Assembly: GCA_013289715.1 (NCBI GenBank)
Contig: JABCZJ010000007.1
Span: forward strand, 1-64,000
DNA from: Acidobacteriota bacterium
GTDB lineage: Bacteria; Acidobacteriota; Terriglobia; Acidiferrales; UBA7541
Length of the DNA stretch: 64,000 nucleotides
Direction of reading: 5' to 3'
How positions within the stretch are numbered: the first letter of the stretch is position 1; each line of letters starts with the position of its first letter. Positions 59,328-64,000 of this stretch are shown here, piece by piece. The position numbers were made by a program, and so were the translations under genes. A model generated the notes under the pieces. It ran no database searches, was not told the origin of the DNA, and worked only from the letters and a program-made list of their open reading frames with translations.

Positions 59328-60832
59328 CCCAATCAGTGACCCAACCCGCGACGCAGCAACTCACCCGCGCGCAGCACCTCGACCTCTATTACTACATGCA
59401 GCTCAATCGCCAGCTCGAAGAGCGCATGGTCCGCCTCTTCCGCCAAAATAAAATTGTCGGCGGCCTCTATTCCAGTCTCGGCCAGGAAGCCGTCTCGGTC
59501 GGCACCTGCTACGCCCTCGAAAAACGCGACTGGATCGCTCCCATGATTCGTAATATCGGCGCGCTGCTCGTAAAGGGCGTCCCCCCGCGCGACATCTTCA
59601 CCCAGCACATGGCGAAATTCACTTCGCCGACGCTGGGCAAAGACGGCACCAGCCATTTCGGCGACCTCAAAGTCCGCCACATCGTCTCGCCCATTTCCAT
59701 GCTCGGCGATTTAATTCCGGTAATGACCGGCGTCGCCATGGCCGGCCGCTATCTCGGACAACACATCGTGGCCCTCACCTGGATCGGCGACGGCGGCAGC
59801 TCCACCGGCGCATTCCACGAAGGCCTGGGCCTGGCTGCCTCGCAGCGCGCCCCGTTTGTCCTCATCATCGAAAATAATCAGTGGGCCTACTCCACTCCCG
59901 TCTCGCGCCAGGTACCCATACAAAATCTCGCCGACCGCGGCGCCGCATACGGCATTGCGAGCGCGATCGTTGACGGCAACGATGTCGTCGCCGTCTACCA
60001 AGCCGCGAAAGAAGCCGTCGACGAATGCCGCGCCGGCCGCGGCCCTCGCCTGGTCGAAGTCAAGACCATGCGCATGCGCGGCCACGCCCAGCACGATCCC
60101 GCCGAATACGTTCCCAAGGAAATGTTCGATTACTGGAAAGGCCGCGATCCCATCACGCTCTACGAAAAATATCTAACCGAAAATAAAATCTGGGACGCGG
60201 CCGCCAAATCCGAAATTGACGCCCGCATCGAACGCGAACTCGACGTCGAACAAAAATTCGCAGAGGATTCACCGCTTCCTCCGCCCGAACTAGCCGAAGA
60301 AGGCGTCTACTGTGACGGCTGCCACAAAATTGAAGCCGACTGGAAACGCGCAAAATCCGAAGTATCGCCGCCAAAGTCCAGCATCGACCCGACCTGGCGC
60401 CTGAAAGATTTACCCGCGTACACCCAGGCCGCAATCACGGGCGGCAACGGCGCGAAAAATCCAGCGCAGAAACCCGTGACCGTGCCAGCTGCCACGCCGC
60501 CCGCGAGTCCTGCACTTCAAAAGCCCGCCCCGGCGCCTGCAGCGGAACGCGCCGAATCGCAGCCGGAACATTTGGCCGCAGGCGTCGCCGCCGAGGATCC
60601 AACCGTCCCCCGCGTCCCCTTCGGCCGGGGTCCCAAAGACAAAGCTTTCCGCCAAAGTTCCGAGAATCCCCAGAACAAACCGGCCTATAGCCGCGCGCCC
60701 AAAGAAAAATCCTTCAGCCGTGCTCCGCTGGAGAAATCTTTCAGCAAAAGTCCGCGCCAAAAGTCTTTCGGCAAAAATGCCCAGGGCAAGCCGTTCACAA
60801 AGAATCCGCAGGATAAACAGGGGAGGCGCTGA
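59324..60832 (+). CDS. 2-oxoacid dehydrogenase E1 component, alpha subunit, with unusual repeat tail
   Basis: Thiamine-diphosphate enzyme half of the pyruvate or branched-chain 2-oxoacid dehydrogenase. 502 residues. The ThDP motif spans WIGDGGSSTGAFHEGL (GDG at 155-157) to NN at 184-185. The catalytic part ends near residue 330; typical family length is 320-370. Residues 330-430 add a linker with CDGC and a Pro/Ala-rich part, and residues 458-502 are five exact nine-residue units of the type xPxxKSFS(R/K), preceded by two less regular ones. This tail is not known to me from E1 proteins. It overlaps lipB by four bases. Confidence 0.94.
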   Translation: MTQSVTQPATQQLTRAQHLDLYYYMQLNRQLEERMVRLFRQNKIVGGLYSSLGQEAVSVGTCYALEKRDWIAPMIRNIGALLVKGVPPRDIFTQHMAKFTSPTLGKDGTSHFGDLKVRHIVSPISMLGDLIPVMTGVAMAGRYLGQHIVALTWIGDGGSSTGAFHEGLGLAASQRAPFVLIIENNQWAYSTPVSRQVPIQNLADRGAAYGIASAIVDGNDVVAVYQAAKEAVDECRAGRGPRLVEVKTMRMRGHAQHDPAEYVPKEMFDYWKGRDPITLYEKYLTENKIWDAAAKSEIDARIERELDVEQKFAEDSPLPPPELAEEGVYCDGCHKIEADWKRAKSEVSPPKSSIDPTWRLKDLPAYTQAAITGGNGAKNPAQKPVTVPAATPPASPALQKPAPAPAAERAESQPEHLAAGVAAEDPTVPRVPFGRGPKDKAFRQSSENPQNKPAYSRAPKEKSFSRAPLEKSFSKSPRQKSFGKNAQGKPFTKNPQDKQGRR

Positions 60833-60834
60833 CG

Positions 60835-61854
60835 ATGTCGCACTCCGCTCCGAACCTGTCTTCCAAAACAGTCCCCACTTCCGGCCCAATCACCATGGTC
60901 GACGCCATCCGGCAGGCCATGTTCGAAGAGATGGAACGCGACCCCGCCGTAGTCGCCATCGGCGAGGATATCGGCGTCTACGGTGGCGCCTTCAAAGTCA
61001 CCGACGGCCTGCTAGCGAAATTCGGCCGCGAACGCGTCATCGAAACCCCCATCGCCGAAACCGCCATCATCGGCGCGGCCTGCGGCATGAGCTTTCTCGG
61101 CCTGCGCCCCGTTGCCGAAATGCAGTTCATCGATTTCATCGCCTGCTGCTTCAACCAGGTCACCAACTTCGTCGCGAAATCCCATTATCTCTGGGGCGCG
61201 CCGGTGCCCATGGTCATTCGCGGTCCCTCCGGCGGCGGCGTGCACGGCGGTCCGTTTCATTCCGCGAACCCCGAAATGTATTTCGTGCACACGCCCGGGC
61301 TGAAAGTGATTTATCCTTCCACGCCGTCGGATGCCAAGGGGCTGCTGAAGTCCGCGATTCGCGACAACAATCCCGTGCTCTTCTTCGAGCACAAGTATCT
61401 GTACCGCCGGCTGAAAGAAGAAATGCCGCCCGGCGATTACACCGTGCCGATCGGCAAAGCCATCGTGCGCCGCGCAGGACGCGATCTCACCGTCGTCAGC
61501 TACGCCGCGATGGCGCACACGGCCCTGGATGCAGCCGTCGAACTGGCGAAGGAAGGCATCGAGGCGGAAGTGATCGATCTGCGCACTCTGCTTCCGCTCG
61601 ATAAAGAAACCATTCTCGCTTCCGTAAAGAAGACCAACAAGCTGCTGGTGGTGCACGAGGACACGCGCACCGGCGGCATTGCCGGCGAAATTGCCGCTCT
61701 CGTCTTTGAAGGCGCTTTCGAGGATCTCGACGGCCCGGTTACCCGCGTCACCGCTCTGGACACTCCGGTGCCGTATTCGCCGCCCCTCGAGGAACGTTTT
61801 TTACCCAACACCGAAAAAGTAGTCGCGGCCGCGCGCAAACTGGCAAAATACTAA
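60835..61854 (+). CDS. 2-oxoacid dehydrogenase E1 component, beta subunit
   Basis: 339 residues. Family marks: MVDAIRQAMFEEMERDPAVV, IGEDIGVYGGAFKVTDGLL, ERVIETPIAETAIIGAACGM, GVHGGPFHSANPEMYFVH and a C-terminal transketolase-like domain (EAEVIDLRTLLPLDKETIL). It starts two bases after the E1 alpha stop. N-terminal 15 residues are Ser/Pro-rich. Confidence 0.96.
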   Translation: MSHSAPNLSSKTVPTSGPITMVDAIRQAMFEEMERDPAVVAIGEDIGVYGGAFKVTDGLLAKFGRERVIETPIAETAIIGAACGMSFLGLRPVAEMQFIDFIACCFNQVTNFVAKSHYLWGAPVPMVIRGPSGGGVHGGPFHSANPEMYFVHTPGLKVIYPSTPSDAKGLLKSAIRDNNPVLFFEHKYLYRRLKEEMPPGDYTVPIGKAIVRRAGRDLTVVSYAAMAHTALDAAVELAKEGIEAEVIDLRTLLPLDKETILASVKKTNKLLVVHEDTRTGGIAGEIAALVFEGAFEDLDGPVTRVTALDTPVPYSPPLEERFLPNTEKVVAAARKLAKY

Positions 61855-61879
61855 AGCGGACAAAGGCAGGACCGACACG

Positions 61880-62131
61880 ATGGGAAAGTCCAAGGGCATC
61901 AACAACGCCGAATTTGAAGTAGGCAGCGAAGTGAAAATCGCCGACCGCGCTTTCCTCGAGGCATTTCTCGAAGCCGGCCAGTATCACAACGAGCTCGAGC
62001 CCGAGCAGCTCGCCTTCGCCGGCAAAATCGCCAAAGTGAAGGCCGTCGATTTCTTCACCGGCGGCGACGAGATTTACACGCTGCAAGGCATTCCCGGCGT
62101 GTGGCACGAGGAATGTCTCAGCGCCGCCTAG
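61880..62131 (+). CDS. Small protein of unknown function between E1 beta and E2 (83 residues)
   Basis: I do not recognise a family. It begins MGKSKGINNAEFEVGSEVKI, contains FLEAGQYHNELEPEQLAFAG and ends YTLQGIPGVWHEECLSAA. It is acidic and mixed alpha/beta. The site GGCAGGA lies nine bases upstream of the ATG. Being inside the cluster it may be an assembly or regulatory part of the dehydrogenase. Confidence 0.78.
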   Translation: MGKSKGINNAEFEVGSEVKIADRAFLEAFLEAGQYHNELEPEQLAFAGKIAKVKAVDFFTGGDEIYTLQGIPGVWHEECLSAA

Positions 62132-62140
62132 CTCTGCCTC

Positions 62141-62170
62141 GTGGAAATTAGTTGAAATTAGTCGAAATTA
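62141..62170 (+). repeat. Three tandem 10-bp repeats before the E2 gene
   Basis: GTGGAAATTA, GTTGAAATTA and GTCGAAATTA follow each other exactly (62141-62170), then G. One helical turn per unit. Confidence 0.75.
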
Positions 62171-62207
62171 GCCCCGCGGCGCGCGTCTGTACCTACAGGA
62201 GAAGACC

Positions 62208-63560
62208 ATGGCTGTCGACGTCATCATGCCCCAAATGGGCGAAAGTATTTTTGAAGGCACCATTACCAAATGGCTGAAAAAGGCCGGCGACAAGATCGAA
62301 CGCGATGAACCGCTGTTTGAGATTTCCACCGACAAAGTGGACGCGGAAATTCCCTCGCCCTCGGCCGGAGTCCTGAAAGAAATCAAAGTCGGCGAAGGCC
62401 AGACCGTCCCGATTCAAACGGTGGTCGCAATAATCGAAGCCAGCGACGGCGCCTCCAGTTCCGCACCCGCAGCCGCGCCCGCGAAGTCCGAAGCCGCCAA
62501 GCCGGCCGCGCCGCCTCCCGCTGCGAGTTCCGCCGCGCCAGCTCCGTCGGCGCCCGCATCACCCGCGCCGCAACCCGCCAGTGGCGAAAGAGTTCGAAGC
62601 TCTCCGTTAGTCCGCAAAATCGCGCGCGAAAATAATATTGACGTCTCCCAAATCCCCGGCACTGGCGCCGGCGGCCGCGTCAGCAAAAGCGACATTCTCA
62701 GCGCCGTGCAAAGCGGCGGCGCACCCGCCGCCGCAGCCTCTTCCGGCGGGGCCACCTCCGCGCCCGCTGCACCACCAGCCCGCCCTGCGGGAGTTCCTCC
62801 AGCCACCGGCGGCGCAAGCGCGTCCGCGGTCCTGGAAAACGCCGTCCCGCGCGAAAAAATGTACTTCGGCCACTACGAAGTCCAGCCCATGTCCGTCATG
62901 CGCCAGCGCATCGCCGAGCACATGGTGCTCTCGAAGCACGTCTCCCCGCACGTCTATTCCGTCGACGAAGCGGACATGACCGCCATCGCCACCCTGCGCG
63001 CCAAAATGAAAGCGAAGTTTGAAGAAACCAGCGGCACCAAGCTCACCTTCATGCCCTTCTTCGTGCGCGCCGCCGTGGAAGCCCTGCGCGCCTTTCCCAC
63101 CGTGAACGCCTCGGTTGACGGCACCAACATCATCCTGCACAAGGAGTGCAACATCGGCATCGCCGTCGCGCTCGACTGGGGCCTGATCGTCCCGGTTATC
63201 AAGAACGCCGAGGAGAAAAATTTCCTGGGCATCGCCCGCACCATGAACGATCTCGCAGAGCGCGCCCGCGCAAAAAAGCTCAAGCCCGACGAAGTCAGCG
63301 AAGGCACCTTCGCCATCACCAACCCCGGCGTCTTCGGCGGGCTGTTCGGCCTCCCAGTAATCAATCAACCAAACGTCGCGATTCTCGGCCTCGGCACAAT
63401 CGAAAAGCGCCCCGTAGTAATTGACGACGCGATAGCCATTCGCAGCATGGTCTACCTGACGCTCTCCTACGATCACCGCGTAGTAGACGGCGCCATAGCC
63501 CATCAATTCATGGCCAAACTAAAGCATACGCTCGAAAATTGGACGGAAAGCATTTTGTAG
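62208..63560 (+). CDS. 2-oxoacid dehydrogenase E2 component, dihydrolipoyl acyltransferase
   Basis: 450 residues. Lipoyl domain at 1-80 with lipoylated K43 in ISTDKVDAEIPSP, an Ala/Pro linker, the E1/E3-binding domain (VRKIARENNIDVSQIPGTGA, about 131-167), a second linker and the catalytic domain with H423 and D427 in DHRVVDG. It has one lipoyl domain. It completes E1-E2-E3; whether the substrate is pyruvate or branched-chain acids is not clear from sequence. Confidence 0.96.
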   Translation: MAVDVIMPQMGESIFEGTITKWLKKAGDKIERDEPLFEISTDKVDAEIPSPSAGVLKEIKVGEGQTVPIQTVVAIIEASDGASSSAPAAAPAKSEAAKPAAPPPAASSAAPAPSAPASPAPQPASGERVRSSPLVRKIARENNIDVSQIPGTGAGGRVSKSDILSAVQSGGAPAAAASSGGATSAPAAPPARPAGVPPATGGASASAVLENAVPREKMYFGHYEVQPMSVMRQRIAEHMVLSKHVSPHVYSVDEADMTAIATLRAKMKAKFEETSGTKLTFMPFFVRAAVEALRAFPTVNASVDGTNIILHKECNIGIAVALDWGLIVPVIKNAEEKNFLGIARTMNDLAERARAKKLKPDEVSEGTFAITNPGVFGGLFGLPVINQPNVAILGLGTIEKRPVVIDDAIAIRSMVYLTLSYDHRVVDGAIAHQFMAKLKHTLENWTESIL

Positions 63561-63668
63561 TCGGCGCCCCGTCGTTCTTAAAGAGTTGAAAGTTAACAGT
63601 TAGAAGCCCAGTCGGATGGGTGACGCTTTATAGACTGCGGGAAATTGAACCGGGTCGGTATTTGAATT

Positions 63669-63697
63669 TGTAGCGGCCGCCTGTTTATAGGCGGGCG
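63669..63697 (+). repeat. TGTAGCGGC hairpin element, copy 9
   Basis: TGTAGCGGC, then CGCCT and AGGCG around GTTTAT, then GGCG. Preceded by TTGAATT as copy 2 is. Confidence 0.6.
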
Positions 63698-63742
63698 TAG
63701 TTGACTTTGCGTCGCGGTTCGGCGCCAAACAAAGAACATGTT

Positions 63743-63852
63743 ATCCCGAACGGCGTCCCGCGCTTTTTCCCTCCCGCCGCGCTTTGGCGGGCGCGGGACG
63801 CAGAGCGGGATCTGCTTTTCGCGCACCAGTCGACCCTCTCGGCGGGCCGGAG
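63743..63852 (+). repeat. Composite repeat B, matches 51989-52100
   Basis: Same order of blocks as copy A: ATCCCGAACG, CGCTTTTTCC, CCCGCCGC/GGCGGGCG, GCGGGACGCAGAGCGGGAT, CTGCTTTTCGCG, GGCCGG. Small differences of one to three bases only. Confidence 0.65.
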
Positions 63853-63957
63853 CCTTCGAATTGCGACGCGTCTGAATCGCGCAACCGATCTTGTAGCCGC
63901 CTTTTTGTTCTTGCTTTCAATGTTTAACGGTCAACTTTCAGCAAGGTACCCTCAACG

Positions 63958-64000
63958 ATGACCGCTCGACGCGACCCCTGGGGCTCTCCCCCCTGGAGAA
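63958..64000 (+). CDS. Possible start of a further gene, cut by the window end
   Basis: ATG at 63958 begins a frame open to the last base (MTARRDPWGSPPW). AAGG stands 11 bases upstream, a weak ribosome site. Nothing can be said of the product. Confidence 0.25.
   Translation, partial: MTARRDPWGSPPWR

Larger units (their letters stand above)
63586..63941. repeat. Segment bounded by imperfect 17-bp inverted repeats
   Basis: TTGAAAGTTAACAGTTA (63586-63602) and the reverse complement of TAACGGTCAACTTTCAG (63925-63941) agree at 14 of 17 positions. The enclosed 356 bp hold copy 9 and composite repeat B but no gene; no clear target-site duplication was seen. Confidence 0.4.
63561..63957. other. 397-bp gap after E2
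   Basis: It contains TGTAGCGGC copy 9 (63669-63697), composite repeat B (63743-63852) and, at its edges, near-inverted 17-mers at 63586-63602 and 63925-63941. No gene apart from an uncertain start at 63958. Confidence 0.55.

Overview
The window is about 64 kb of GC-rich (roughly 60%), gene-dense chromosomal DNA. It most likely comes from a soil-type Acidobacteriota (Terriglobia-like) genome. The grounds are a von Willebrand factor A protein of the acidobacterial type at 28458, an ATP synthase gene set without its a and c subunits and with a signal-peptide-bearing b subunit, several secreted or membrane proteins of unknown function, and short intergenic hairpin repeats built on TGTAGCGGC. I see no phage, transposase, plasmid or CRISPR genes, and no tRNA or rRNA gene.

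Layout. 3-3704: the C-terminal nine tenths of rpoC, closed by an intrinsic terminator. 4039-6420: a PAS/PAS/PAS histidine kinase with a fused receiver. 6451-10909 (minus): a secreted unknown, a 72-residue helix-turn-helix-like protein with its own terminator, then a dciA-like / gatC / gatA / DinB operon. 11060-15615: a DUF1203 protein, an HD protein, a 735-bp gene-free stretch with inverted repeats, a zinc-ribbon plus XRE regulator, a membrane-anchored unknown and glpX. 16072-18318: a RidA-like protein, an exported alpha/beta hydrolase and a redoxin. 18398-24740 (minus): two overlapping pairs (DUF305 plus an LVIVD-type beta-propeller protein; glutaryl-CoA dehydrogenase plus a DUF711 protein), then a serine hydrolase. 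25250-31251 (plus): a 1,040-residue exported orphan, the VWA protein, a DUF420 protein and a multipass membrane protein. 31516-37719: atpF', atpF, atpH, atpA, atpG, atpD, atpC behind a good sigma-70 promoter. 37814-40587: a glutaredoxin, nagA, a 56-residue basic protein and a coiled-coil membrane protein. 41007-45851 (minus): htpX, clpB and an RlmI-like methyltransferase. 46035-50176 (plus): queA behind a folded leader, a metallophosphoesterase, a membrane-anchored unknown, and a long gene broken by two in-frame stop codons. 50243-56450 (minus): HNH nuclease, comF, a DksA/TraR protein, a CPBP protease, a membrane-fused methyltransferase and a radical SAM protein. 56919-63560 (plus): a 2-oxoacid dehydrogenase cluster (lpd, lipB, E1 alpha, E1 beta, a small unknown, E2).

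Working together. The last cluster holds all three enzymes of a pyruvate- or branched-chain-type dehydrogenase complex plus the octanoyltransferase that starts lipoylation of E2. The atp operon encodes F1 and the peripheral stalk but not the membrane rotor or the a subunit, so those must lie elsewhere. The dciA-like/gatCA group joins a replication-loading factor to Gln/Asn-tRNA formation.

Most unusual: (1) a nine-residue repeat tail on E1 alpha; (2) a family of at least nine TGTAGCGGC elements whose hairpin arms differ in sequence but stay complementary, partly embedded in a larger repeat found twice; (3) a folded leader before queA that resembles part of a GEMM-type riboswitch; (4) a 535-codon frame interrupted only by one TAG and one TGA; (5) near-identical upstream regions at two unrelated genes (glpX and the DUF305 gene). 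All identifications rest on reading the translated sequences; no database search was possible.
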